A stretch of 64,000 nucleotides of DNA from BM003 sp963783695 (GTDB taxonomy: Bacteria; Pseudomonadota; Gammaproteobacteria; Steroidobacterales; BM003), in contig CAWAOM010000006.1 of the NCBI GenBank assembly GCA_963783695.1, positions 62,001-126,000 on the forward strand, read 5' to 3'. The notes beneath the pieces are model-generated. The model worked only from the letters and a program-made list of their open reading frames with translations, ran no database searches and had not been told where the DNA came from. This document shows positions 50,894-59,419 of this stretch, one piece after another. The translations under genes were made by a program, and so were the position numbers. Numbering within the stretch: the stretch's first letter is position 1; every line of letters begins with the position of its first letter.

Positions 50894-51532
50894 TTATTTC
50901 GCCAGGCTGTTTATATAGGCCACAACATCCATGATGGCCTTGTCATCCGCCAACGTCATCGACATTGGTGCCATTTGCTTGCCGTAGGTATCGTCAGCAT
51001 GCGAGCCACGAACGCCGGATTTGAAGTGCTGCAACTGGGTAACCGCATACCAGTCGCTCATGCCTGCCAGCTTCGGCGCGTTCAACGCCTTGTTACCCTC
51101 GCCTTTCGCACCATGACAGGCGATGCAGGTTTTGTACAATGCTTCGCCGCGAGCCGCATCGCCGGTGACCGTCGCCGGGGCCGCAGTGTCGGGAAACGTA
51201 GTGATATAGGCCACAACGTTCGCGATCGCGGCGTCATCGGCAAGGGTCATTGCCATCGGCGCCATTTGTTTGCCATAGGTATCACCGGCATGGGTGCCAC
51301 GAATGCCTTTCTTGTAATTCTGCAATTGACGGGTCAGGTACCAGTCTGACTGACCGGCGATTTTCGGCGCGTTCAGTGCCTTGTTGCCCTGTCCGGCCGG
51401 ACCGTGACACGCCACGCAGGTGCCATACTGAGCTTTGCCCGCCGCAGGGTCGCCCGCAGCTGTTGCCGTGCCTGCCGCAAACGCAAACGCAAACGCAAGC
51501 GCCACTAACGTCCATCTCAATGTCGTCTTCAT
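50894..51532 (-). CDS. Di-haem cytochrome c4-type protein
   Basis: A 212-residue periplasmic cytochrome with two similar halves, each holding one haem c motif: CVACH (about 39-43) and CIACH (about 136-140). Each half goes on with GKQMAPMAMTLADD.AI..VVAYI (given loosely), with the methionine that serves as axial ligand. It passes electrons to terminal oxidases. The signal peptide contains an AFAFAF run coded by a hexamer repeat. I chose the ATG at 51532; the longer frame adds 12 residues. It is divergent from the acyl-CoA dehydrogenase gene (218-base gap). Confidence 0.92.
   Translation of the reverse strand: MKTTLRWTLVALAFAFAFAAGTATAAGDPAAGKAQYGTCVACHGPAGQGNKALNAPKIAGQSDWYLTRQLQNYKKGIRGTHAGDTYGKQMAPMAMTLADDAAIANVVAYITTFPDTAAPATVTGDAARGEALYKTCIACHGAKGEGNKALNAPKLAGMSDWYAVTQLQHFKSGVRGSHADDTYGKQMAPMSMTLADDKAIMDVVAYINSLAK
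51476..51499. repeat. Hexanucleotide repeat (CGCAAA)3 + CGCAAG
   Basis: Three perfect copies and one near copy of CGCAAA within the cytochrome c4 signal peptide; on the coding strand this gives the AFAFAF stretch. Copy changes would keep the frame. Confidence 0.8.
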
Positions 51533-51750
51533 GACTACAATCTTCCTCTGATAATTGGTTCGGGCCATTCAACTCGCACGCGCCGCGATGATCGCCGCCG
51601 GGGCGCTGTCGCAATCGCGCAGATTCTACCTTATCGACAGGCGCATCGCAGGTTTGCAGCGGCCGTACTTGCACATGGCGCGCGCTCTGGCATGCTTCGG
51701 GCTTCGCTGGCCATACTAACCGCCGCCGCCGCGGCCACGGATCCGTCTGA

Positions 51751-53550
51751 ATGAGCGACTTCATCAACTTTCAGGATATAGAATTCCAGGTCTTCGATGT
51801 GCTCGATACAGAGGAATTGTGTGCTCGCGACCGCTATTCCGATCACGATCGTGACACCTGCACCGCGGCGCTGGATCTGGCGCTGCGTATCGCCACCAGC
51901 AGATTTTTCCCGCATGCGGCAAAGCTCGATGCGAATGAGCCGCATTACGACGGCGGCAAAGTCGCACTGATAGCGGAACTGGCGGAGGCACTGTCAGCAT
52001 TTGCCGCAGCGGGATTCCACGCCACTCATGCGGACTATGAGTATGGCGGCATGCAACTGCCTGTCACTGTGGCCAGCGCCTGCGCGGCAATTTTCGCCGC
52101 CGCAAATCTGAGCGCCGCCTCTTATCCCCTGCTGACGACCGCCGCCGCAAACCTGCTCGCCACATTTGGCAGTGACCTGCAAAAACGCGATTACATGTTG
52201 CCCATGTACGAGGGACGCTTTTTCGGCACAATGTGTCTGTCCGAGCCGCATGCGGGTTCATCTTTGGGAGATATCCGCTGTAGCGCCGAGCCAATCGGCA
52301 ATGGCGACTACCGGATACGCGGCAGCAAGATGTGGATCAGCGGCGGCGAGCACGAACTGTCCGAGAACATCGTCCATCTTGTACTGGCCAAATTGCCCGA
52401 CGCGCCGCCGGGCGTGAAAGGCATCTCGTTGTTTCTCGTCCCGCGCCTGCGCCCGGATGGCGACGATGGCCACCATGACAATCATGTTGTGCTCGCGGGT
52501 CTCAATCACAAGATGGGCCAGCGCGGGATCGTCAACTGCCTGCTTAATTTCGGCGAGGGCGGCGACTGCATCGGTCAACTCGTCGGTGAACCGAATCGCG
52601 GACTCGCACAGATGTTCCACATGATGAACGAGGCCCGGCTCGAGGTCGGTCTCGGATCAGTGGCTGTCGCCTATGCCGGTTACCGTCATTCCCTGGCCTA
52701 CGCGGCGCAGCGCCCGCAGGGCCGCCACCCGGATCAACGCGACCCCGCCACCGGCCAGGTCATGATCATTGAACATGCCGATGTGCGGCGGATGCTGTTG
52801 CGCCAGAAGTCGATCGTTGAGGGCGGCCTGGCGCTGTGCCTGTACGCGGCGCGACTGGTTGACGAAGAGCGAACCGCAAGCCTGAACGAGGGTCGCCACG
52901 ATGCGCATTTGTTGCTTGAGCTGCTGACCCCGGTCTGCAAGGCGTGGTGCTCGCACTACGGGCTACAGGCCAATGAACTCGCGATCCAGGTACTCGGGGG
53001 CTACGGTTATACCCGTGATTATCCGGTCGAGCGCCTGTATCGCGACAATCGGATCAACCCGATTCACGAAGGTACCAACGGGATTCAGAGCATAGACCTC
53101 CTGGGCCGCAAAGTGGCGCTGCAAGACGGCGCCGCAATGCGAAGGCTCATGCTGCTGATACAGGACGACATAGCCGCCGCCGATGCTCATCCGTCGCTGG
53201 CACAACATGCGCAAGATCTCGCCAGGGCCGTCGATCTGCTTGGCAAGACCACGCTGGCGCTGCAGGCAGCGGCCGCGCGCGGAGACATTCGACTGTTTCT
53301 TGCCAATTCGCATGTCTATATGGAGATGTTCGGACATGTCCTGATTGCGTGGCAGTGGTTGCGCCAGGCCAATACCGCCAGCCACCTTCTCGCCGCCGGC
53401 AATGACGCCGCCCGCGAGGACTTTCTGCGCGGCAAGCTTGCCGCATGCCGCTATTTTTTCGCGTGGGAATTACCGGATATCGAAGCGAAAGCGCGATTGC
53501 TGGCGCGGCTCGATCGCACCTGCCTGGACACCCTTCCCGAGTGGTTATGA
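51751..53550 (+). CDS. Acyl-CoA dehydrogenase, long (DmdC/AidB-like) type
   Basis: A 599-residue flavoenzyme, longer than classical acyl-CoA dehydrogenases (about 380), with an N-terminal extension and a C-terminal helical domain, as in the DmdC and long-chain type. Seen: CLSEPHAGSSLGDI, KMWISGGEH, QVLGGYGYTRDYPVERLYRD and the catalytic Glu in IHEGTNGIQSIDLLGRK. The substrate cannot be fixed; DmdC acts on methylmercaptopropionyl-CoA, but many relatives take fatty acyl-CoA. The next gene starts 11 bases later, so they form an operon. Confidence 0.9.
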   Translation: MSDFINFQDIEFQVFDVLDTEELCARDRYSDHDRDTCTAALDLALRIATSRFFPHAAKLDANEPHYDGGKVALIAELAEALSAFAAAGFHATHADYEYGGMQLPVTVASACAAIFAAANLSAASYPLLTTAAANLLATFGSDLQKRDYMLPMYEGRFFGTMCLSEPHAGSSLGDIRCSAEPIGNGDYRIRGSKMWISGGEHELSENIVHLVLAKLPDAPPGVKGISLFLVPRLRPDGDDGHHDNHVVLAGLNHKMGQRGIVNCLLNFGEGGDCIGQLVGEPNRGLAQMFHMMNEARLEVGLGSVAVAYAGYRHSLAYAAQRPQGRHPDQRDPATGQVMIIEHADVRRMLLRQKSIVEGGLALCLYAARLVDEERTASLNEGRHDAHLLLELLTPVCKAWCSHYGLQANELAIQVLGGYGYTRDYPVERLYRDNRINPIHEGTNGIQSIDLLGRKVALQDGAAMRRLMLLIQDDIAAADAHPSLAQHAQDLARAVDLLGKTTLALQAAAARGDIRLFLANSHVYMEMFGHVLIAWQWLRQANTASHLLAAGNDAAREDFLRGKLAACRYFFAWELPDIEAKARLLARLDRTCLDTLPEWL

Positions 53551-53561
53551 AGGACGAATCA

Positions 53562-54548
53562 ATGAAAGCAGTTTTATGCAACGAATACGGCCCTACCAGC
53601 TCGCTCGTCGTCGCGGACGTCGAGCCCGAACCGATGCGGCCGGGTCACGTAAGGATCGCGGTTGAGGCCTGCGGCGTAAATTTTCCCGATACGCTGATTG
53701 TCCAGGGCAAGTACCAGTTCAAGCCACCGCCGCCCTTCTCCCCTGGTGGAGAGGTGGCCGGGCACATTGTCGAGGTCGCCAGCGACGTTGGCGATCTGAC
53801 GATCGGGCAACCGGTCATGGCCGTGATGATCTTCGGCGGTTATCGCGAGGAAGTCGTCGTCCCGGCGGCGAGTGTAATTCCGCTTGCACCAACGATGGAC
53901 TCGACGACGGCCGCCGGCTTCATGGTCACATACGGCACCTCGATCCACGCGCTGGTCCAGCGCGGCCGGCTGGAAAAGGACGAGACTCTGCTCGTACTCG
54001 GCGCGGCTGGCGGGGTCGGACTGGCCGCGGTCGAACTTGGTAAGGCACTTGGCGCACGCGTCATCGCTGCGGCATCGAGCAGCGAGAAGCTGGCCATCGC
54101 ACGCGCGCATGGCGCCGATGAGGGGATCAACTACAGCGAGGAAGATCTCGCCGCCAGGGTCGCTGAGCTAACAGGAAAAACCGGTGCCGATGTCATCTAT
54201 GACCCGGTCGGTGGCGCCGCCACGACACAGGCGCTGCGTGCGATTGCGTGGCGCGGGCGTCTTCTCGTAGTTGGGTTTGCCAGCGGGGTAATTCCTGAAA
54301 TACCCGCCAACCGGCTTCTGTTGAAAGGCTGCGAGGCAAGCGGGGTATTCTGGGGCAACTTCATTCAGCGCGAACCGGCGCGGAACCGCAGCAATGTCGA
54401 GCGGCTGTTTGCGATGCACGCCTCGGGCGCTCTCAACCCGCTAATCAGCGCTACCTACCCGTTAGCCGAGGCCGGCACCGCCCTCAGTCGTCTCGAACGG
54501 CGCGAGGCCATGGGAAAACTCGTTCTCCTTACTGCAGCTCCGGGCTAG
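53562..54548 (+). CDS. NADPH:quinone oxidoreductase-like MDR protein
   Basis: A 328-residue zinc-free medium-chain dehydrogenase/reductase: KAVLCNEYGPTSSL at the start, VNFPDTLIVQGKYQ, the NADPH loop LGAAGGVGLAAVELGKALGA, then a YDPVGG block. It probably reduces quinones or enoyl groups. The start at 53562 has AAGGA seven bases before it; an ATG at 53547 overlaps the acyl-CoA dehydrogenase stop (ATGA) and would add five residues. With the upstream gene it likely works on acyl-CoA metabolism. A hairpin follows. Confidence 0.9.
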   Translation: MKAVLCNEYGPTSSLVVADVEPEPMRPGHVRIAVEACGVNFPDTLIVQGKYQFKPPPPFSPGGEVAGHIVEVASDVGDLTIGQPVMAVMIFGGYREEVVVPAASVIPLAPTMDSTTAAGFMVTYGTSIHALVQRGRLEKDETLLVLGAAGGVGLAAVELGKALGARVIAAASSSEKLAIARAHGADEGINYSEEDLAARVAELTGKTGADVIYDPVGGAATTQALRAIAWRGRLLVVGFASGVIPEIPANRLLLKGCEASGVFWGNFIQREPARNRSNVERLFAMHASGALNPLISATYPLAEAGTALSRLERREAMGKLVLLTAAPG

Positions 54549-54555
54549 GGGCGAC

Positions 54556-54587
54556 ACGGGTGCGGCCGGCGTGATGACCGCACCCGT
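54556..54587. terminator. Hairpin between convergent genes
   Basis: ACGGGTGCGG and its complement form a ten-base stem around a 12-base loop between the quinone-oxidoreductase stop and the OmpA-like stop. There is no long T run. Confidence 0.65.
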
Positions 54588-54592
54588 CGCAT

Positions 54593-55327
54593 TCAGTTGT
54601 TTCGCGCTACCTGTCCGTTCTTGGGCCGCGGCGTCAGGCTGATGCTGACACGTCGATCGAGCGCGTACGCATCCATGTCCTTTGCGGTGGATGTCGAACG
54701 ACTCGCACCATGGCCGAATACCTCCACTCGCCCCGCCTCCACGCCGGCTCCCAACAGCACATTCATGATGCTGTCGGCCCGCTCGGTGCTGAGTTTGCGA
54801 TTGTACTGTTCGTCCCCCCGCGGATCCGCATAGCCATCGAGTCGCACTGCCAGACCCGGCATTTGCGCCAGCAGCAAGGCAAGCTGGCGCAAGCGCTTCC
54901 CTGTGGTTTCGCCAACCTCGCTTTGGCCGGTTCGGAAATAGACATCCAAAGCGATACCGTGGCCCAGGCTTTCGACAGTCGGTGCCGCCGCCAGTCGTGC
55001 AGTCAGTTCGTCGATCCGGCGATTCGCATCAACCTGACTCTGCTGCGAGCGAACCAATTCAGCCCGGACAGTTGTCAGCTCATGGCTTGTCGCGACCAGC
55101 TCGCCTTCGACACCGCCGAGTTTCTGCGCCTGTTCGACGCTGTTTCCCAGATAGGCACCGAGGGCGCCGCCGAACAGCGCGCCAACCGGTCCGGCGGCGG
55201 CGACGCCGACGATCACACCACCGACCACACCAATGCTCTCTCCGGGGCGGGTTACCCGTGAGCCGGCTTCCGCCTGCATGCTAGCCAGCAGCACAGCCAG
55301 CGTCGTAAGAATCATTGCCTTCTTCAT
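54593..55327 (-). CDS. OmpA-domain protein with glycine zipper
   Basis: A 244-residue exported protein: signal peptide ending near QAEAG, a glycine-zipper segment (about 35-63; GVVGGVIVGVAAAGPVGALF) that can insert in a membrane, a coiled coil (about 65-110), and a C-terminal OmpA peptidoglycan-binding domain (about 125-235; DGYADPRGDEQYNRKLS..RA). GGAG lies seven bases before the ATG. It likely links the envelope to the cell wall. No Tol-Pal genes adjoin. Confidence 0.88.
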   Translation of the reverse strand: MKKAMILTTLAVLLASMQAEAGSRVTRPGESIGVVGGVIVGVAAAGPVGALFGGALGAYLGNSVEQAQKLGGVEGELVATSHELTTVRAELVRSQQSQVDANRRIDELTARLAAAPTVESLGHGIALDVYFRTGQSEVGETTGKRLRQLALLLAQMPGLAVRLDGYADPRGDEQYNRKLSTERADSIMNVLLGAGVEAGRVEVFGHGASRSTSTAKDMDAYALDRRVSISLTPRPKNGQVARNN

Positions 55328-55590
55328 TGAGTTGCTCCTTGTGATGGGATTCACGTTGCACGATGTCCATTGCAGCAGCCCGGTGTGACCTGAAAACTCC
55401 GCTATCGGGCATTGCAGAGGAGGAAAATGGCAAAATCGGGCAAGCCCGCCCAGCATTGCGGCAAACCCTACTGTCGGTGCGGGTGACGTACCGGTAGGCT
55501 CGATCATGACGATCCCGAGTCTTGACCAAGGGGGCAACCGGGCCGGGTCAGGGATACCTGACGACGCTATGAGGCCCGGATGACCGGTGT

Positions 55591-56835
55591 ATGGATACAT
55601 CTGTTGTCTTTCTTCATATTGCGGTGATTCTCACCACGGCTCACCTTTTCGCTGAACTTGCGGGTAAGTTCGGCATGCCAACCGTGATCGGGGAACTGGC
55701 GGCCGGCATCATTTTGGGACCGAGCCTGCTCGGCTGGATCACCCCCAACGAGATCATTCATCTCCTTGCCGAGATCGGGCTGATACTGCTGCTGTTCGAC
55801 GTCGGCCTCGACACAGACGTCGGGCGGCTTATCCATGCCGGCCCGAAGGCGGCGATCGTCGCCCTGGGCGGCTTCGTCGCGCCATTTCTGATGGGCTTTG
55901 TTCTGAGCCACTATCTGTTCGGTTTCAGCATGCTGGTATCGTTGTTCATCGGCGGCACACTCACCGCCACCAGCATTGGCGTCACCGTCCGCATCCTGCG
56001 CGACGTCGGGCGCCAGAACAGTCATGAAGGCCAGATTGTGCTGGGTGCTGCGGTTCTCGACGATGTTCTGGGCGTCTTGTTGCTGGCGGTTTTGTACGAG
56101 TTCTCGGTCAGTGGCGAAGTCAGCCTGATGAATGTTGCCAAAGTGACGATGTTCGTTGGCGTCTTCTTTTTTACCGCGCCCCTCGCCGCAAAAGTGATAT
56201 CGTCGCTAATCCGGCGACTCGAGCATATAAGCCGGGTTCCCGGGGTCATCGCGACAACGATTTCCTCGCTGGTACTTGCCTTTGCCTGGCTTGCCCATGC
56301 AATTGGCGCGCCTGAGCTGCTCGGCGGCTTCGCCGCGGGGCTGGCACTGTCACGACGGTTCTTCCTTCCGTTCGGAATCGCTATCGCTACCCACCCCCGC
56401 TTCTCGCATCATATCGACCTCTCCATGCGGCCGATCATCGAGCTGTTTTCACCGATCTTCTTCGTTACTGTCGGTCTGTCGCTCGACCTGCGAGCGGTCG
56501 AATGGCAGTCGTCTTTTATCTGGACTTTCTCCCTCAGTATTGTGCTGGTCGCAATCCTCGGCAAACTCGCCGGCGGATTCATGCTAAGGCGAGAAAACCC
56601 GCTGACAAGAATGGCCGTCGGCATGTCGATGGTGCCACGTGGAGAAGTCGGCCTGGTCTTTGCCGGGCTGGGCCAGTCGGCGGGTGTCTTTGGTCCGCAG
56701 GTCTACGCCGGCGTCATTATCGTCATTGCCTACACGACTGTTCTGGCGCCATTCTGGATCAAGGGTTTTTACAAAAAGTATGGCGAACGATCGGAACTGT
56801 TCGCCACGTCCGGCGAGACCATTGCCAGCGGCTAG
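55591..56835 (+). CDS. Cation/proton antiporter (CPA2, KefB-like)
   Basis: A 414-residue membrane protein with about 12 helices of the CPA2 family, which exchanges Na+ or K+ for protons. Seen: GMPTVIGELAAGIILGPSLLGW, the extended-helix blocks LLLFDVGLDTDV and SIGVTVRIL, and PIFFVTVGLSLDL. There is no TrkA/RCK domain at the C-terminus, so it is the short type. The ribosome-binding site is weak. The GC-rich hairpin at 56845-56867 (GCGGTGGCC with two wobble pairs) may stop transcription. Confidence 0.88.
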   Translation: MDTSVVFLHIAVILTTAHLFAELAGKFGMPTVIGELAAGIILGPSLLGWITPNEIIHLLAEIGLILLLFDVGLDTDVGRLIHAGPKAAIVALGGFVAPFLMGFVLSHYLFGFSMLVSLFIGGTLTATSIGVTVRILRDVGRQNSHEGQIVLGAAVLDDVLGVLLLAVLYEFSVSGEVSLMNVAKVTMFVGVFFFTAPLAAKVISSLIRRLEHISRVPGVIATTISSLVLAFAWLAHAIGAPELLGGFAAGLALSRRFFLPFGIAIATHPRFSHHIDLSMRPIIELFSPIFFVTVGLSLDLRAVEWQSSFIWTFSLSIVLVAILGKLAGGFMLRRENPLTRMAVGMSMVPRGEVGLVFAGLGQSAGVFGPQVYAGVIIVIAYTTVLAPFWIKGFYKKYGERSELFATSGETIASG

Positions 56836-57051
56836 TGCCTCTTCGCGGTGGCCCTGCAGGCTGCCGCCGATGCCCGACAGGCCGTATTCCTTACCAGGTA
56901 CCGGGTGTCTTTTTATCTCCTGAAAATCATAAATAGCACTAATTTATATATTTTATTCAATAGTTTATAACTACATTCTTATATATTACTTTATATTCTG
57001 TCTGGAACCGCGGCAGTACCCTGTTGCGGCGCAAAACCGAATTCTGGAATA
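56836..57051. promoter_or_regulatory. AT-rich upstream region of the DUF882 gene
   Basis: Between 56925 and 57000 the sequence drops to about 20% GC (ATAAATAGCACTAATTTATATATT and so on), in sharp contrast to its surroundings. This is likely a promoter/UP-element region or a nucleoid-protein site for the DUF882 gene. Many TATAAT-like boxes are possible, so none is singled out. Confidence 0.5.
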
Positions 57052-57672
57052 ATGGTCAACCTTTTTCGGGTAATGCCGGAGACCGCCTTGCCAGCTAAAT
57101 CAGACCTGACCGACGTTCCTTTCACGGCAGACCGGACGGTTGCCCGGCGTCAATTCGTCAAGGGCCTCGTCGGAATGGCCGCTGCGCCATTGCTTCCGAT
57201 GCCGGCGCTCGCACTGGGTTCGGCTGGCTCCGACCGGCAGTTGCAGTTTGCCCATACCCATACCGGCGAGACGCTCAGTGTGGTTTATAGGAACGGCACT
57301 TCTTACGCCTCCGGTGCGCTCGGTCAGATCAATCATCACCTGAGAGATCATCGCAGCGGCGAGATTTACTCCATGGACACCGGCCTGCTCGATTTACTGT
57401 TCGAATTGGCCAACGTCACCAATAGCCGCGAACCGTTCCAGGTAATTTCCGGTTACCGGTCACCCGGCACCAACGCCATGCTTAGAAAAAAAGGAAGTGG
57501 CGTCGCAAAACGCAGTCTGCACATGCAGGGCAAAGCCATCGATGTCCGTCTTGCTGACATCCCGACCAGCCAGCTGCGGCGCGCCGCAATCGATTTGCAG
57601 GCGGGTGGGGTCGGCTACTATCCAAAATCTGATTTCCTGCACCTGGATACGGGCCGAGTCCGTACCTGGTGA
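57052..57672 (+). CDS. DUF882 (M15-like) Tat-exported peptidase-fold protein
   Basis: A 206-residue protein of the DUF882/YcbK group, with the fold of peptidase M15 (D,D- or D,L-carboxypeptidase-like, acting on peptidoglycan). A twin-arginine signal ARRQFVKGLVG (about 32-42) precedes a hydrophobic stretch. Zinc-site residues: SGYRSPGTNAML, then H in SLHMQGKAIDV with its Asp, and H in FLHLDTGR. The start may instead be the ATG at 57073. It stands alone, with an AT-rich region before and a large imperfect inverted repeat after it. Confidence 0.88.
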   Translation: MVNLFRVMPETALPAKSDLTDVPFTADRTVARRQFVKGLVGMAAAPLLPMPALALGSAGSDRQLQFAHTHTGETLSVVYRNGTSYASGALGQINHHLRDHRSGEIYSMDTGLLDLLFELANVTNSREPFQVISGYRSPGTNAMLRKKGSGVAKRSLHMQGKAIDVRLADIPTSQLRRAAIDLQAGGVGYYPKSDFLHLDTGRVRTW

Positions 57673-57682
57673 CGCCGTTGCC

Positions 57683-57802
57683 GCGGGCTTGGCCTGTTGG
57701 CGACACTACAATGTGGACGATGGAGATGGGTGTCCAACCCTTGTCTCCGTGTCAGGTCTCCAGCGTCCATTTGAGTGTCAAGCCAACAGGCCTCGGCCTG
57801 CG
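57683..57802. repeat. Large imperfect inverted repeat (about 120 bases)
   Basis: GGCCTGTTGGC (57691-57701) is mirrored by GCCAACAGGCC (57782-57792), and the pairing goes on inward: GACACT with AGTGTC, then an ATGTGGACGATGGAGA arm (57711-57726) against TCTCCAGCGTCCAT (57757-57770), with small bulges. So two arms of about 35-40 bases close over a loop of roughly 30. It fills the gap between convergent genes. It may be a terminator, a structured RNA, or a small non-autonomous repeat; no second copy was noticed in the window. Confidence 0.7.
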
Positions 57803-57831
57803 CTTTGCGCCACACCCAGCGGCGCCGGCAT

Positions 57832-59409
57832 TCAGCCAGCCCGGCCATCCCGTATCTGTTGGCACAGGGCGCTGAGCACGACGGTCCGGCCGGTCTCCAC
57901 CCGCACCACCTTCGCGGCCGTCGTCGCGGGTATCGCAGCAGATCGGGCCAACTGGGAGGCAAGCACTTCGAGACTTGCCTCGGATGCATCCCGGCCTTGC
58001 CGGCTCCGCCCGATCAGGCGTTGGCGCAGCGTTGCCAACGGCGCTTCGCAGGCAATGATCACACAGGGCAGATCATGCCGTGCCGCCAATTCGATAAACG
58101 GTACTCTCTGCTGCTCTTCAAGAAACGCAGCATCGACGATAACGTCGCACCCGCCAGTCAACATGGCATGGGCGCAGTCAAGCAGGTGTTGATAGGTACG
58201 CCGCGTCGCGTCGCCAGAATAGATTCCATTGCGCGGAGCGGAACGCGTTGTGGCATCCGCGTCCAGCCCATGCAGGCGCTTGCGTTCGACATCCGAGCGA
58301 ATTCTCAATGCCGGCAGCTGCCGCAGAAGTTGCTCGCTCAACCAGGTCTTGCCGGAACCGGACAGGCCGTGCATCAACACCAGCCGCGGCTTTGCGCCAT
58401 CGACCAGCGAACCGGCGAAACGCAAATGCGCATTGCGACGTCGGTCGAGTAGTCGGCGGCGCTGATCGGAAAGACTTTCGTCGAGCATCTGCAATGCCGC
58501 TACCTTTGCTCTGACCATGCTGCGATATGACAGGTAAAACGGCAATACGGCGATACCGCCATAGTCGCCACCGCGCTCGAGGTAGGAATTCAAAAAACCG
58601 AATGCCAGATCCGCGCGCTGCCGCACCATCAAATCCATATGCAGAAATGCAACGTCACTGAGGACATCGATCCATCGCAACGCAGGATCAAATTCGATGC
58701 AATCGAAAGCAACAATCCCGGAACCGATTCGCACGAGGTTACTCAGATGCAGATCGCCGTGGCACTCACGCACCCTGCCCTCCCGCTTACGCCGCCGGAA
58801 AACGGCCTGTCGCGCGGCGAACTCGGCCTCGCTCCAGCGTTGCAATTGATCGAGAATCGGTCTCTCGTCACCACCCAGTTCATGCAGATGACGGAAATTC
58901 TCCAGGACAGGCTGCAACAGCGTTTGCGGCTCTCCCCACGGCTGCTCGGCGCCCGCTATCGCCGCCGACTCATGCAACCCGGCGATCATTGCGGCGACGC
59001 GGCCCATGTCGGCGTCGGTCAGAAGCCCGGCCTCAAACTGACGATCGAGTTGAGCGCTCTGCGCAAACTCACGCATCCTGATGCCGTACTCGAACACCTG
59101 ACGCCGATCCGGACAATCACCGTCAGCAACCCGTACAACTCCGTCATCAGCGGCAACCACCGCTACAAGTCCAAGATAGATTCCGGGTGCGGAGCGTGAG
59201 TTGAGGCGCAATTCCTGCACGCACGCCTCGCGTCGCTTTTCGAGAGAAGAAAAATCAACAAAACCGAAGTCGACCGGCTTTTTGAATTTGTAGGCAGTGC
59301 TTCCGGTCAGGACGACCCACGAGATATGGGTTTCGACGATATCCATCTGCGAGACCGGATGCGGAAACGCATCGGCAACGAGTTCCCGCGGATCGAATCT
59401 ACGGTTCAC
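57832..59409 (-). CDS. Fusion of APH-like kinase and P-loop kinase domains
   Basis: A 525-residue two-domain protein. The N-terminal half is like aminoglycoside phosphotransferases: WVVLTGSTAYKFKKPVDFGF as the nucleotide-binding part, and CHGDLHLSNLV (about 217-227) with FDCIEFDP as catalytic and metal parts. The C-terminal half (about 340-525) is a P-loop kinase/nucleotidase: LMHGLSGSGKTWLS (about 343-356). Such fusions are common and uncharacterised; antibiotic resistance should not be assumed. It is downstream of the acyl-CoA dehydrogenase gene on the same strand (10-base gap). Confidence 0.85.
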   Translation of the reverse strand: MNRRFDPRELVADAFPHPVSQMDIVETHISWVVLTGSTAYKFKKPVDFGFVDFSSLEKRREACVQELRLNSRSAPGIYLGLVAVVAADDGVVRVADGDCPDRRQVFEYGIRMREFAQSAQLDRQFEAGLLTDADMGRVAAMIAGLHESAAIAGAEQPWGEPQTLLQPVLENFRHLHELGGDERPILDQLQRWSEAEFAARQAVFRRRKREGRVRECHGDLHLSNLVRIGSGIVAFDCIEFDPALRWIDVLSDVAFLHMDLMVRQRADLAFGFLNSYLERGGDYGGIAVLPFYLSYRSMVRAKVAALQMLDESLSDQRRRLLDRRRNAHLRFAGSLVDGAKPRLVLMHGLSGSGKTWLSEQLLRQLPALRIRSDVERKRLHGLDADATTRSAPRNGIYSGDATRRTYQHLLDCAHAMLTGGCDVIVDAAFLEEQQRVPFIELAARHDLPCVIIACEAPLATLRQRLIGRSRQGRDASEASLEVLASQLARSAAIPATTAAKVVRVETGRTVVLSALCQQIRDGRAG

Positions 59410-59419
59410 GGGCCCGCGG

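Noticed and set aside
55455..55500. A GGCAAACC sequence followed by a hairpin, at first like a second c-di-GMP riboswitch
   Set aside because: The GGGACGCAAAGC part and the GAAA tetraloop are missing; only the eight-base core matches, which is expected by chance.
57832..59409. Antibiotic resistance by aminoglycoside phosphotransferase
   Set aside because: The kinase domain is fused to a P-loop kinase, a widespread housekeeping-type architecture, in a metabolic context without mobile elements.
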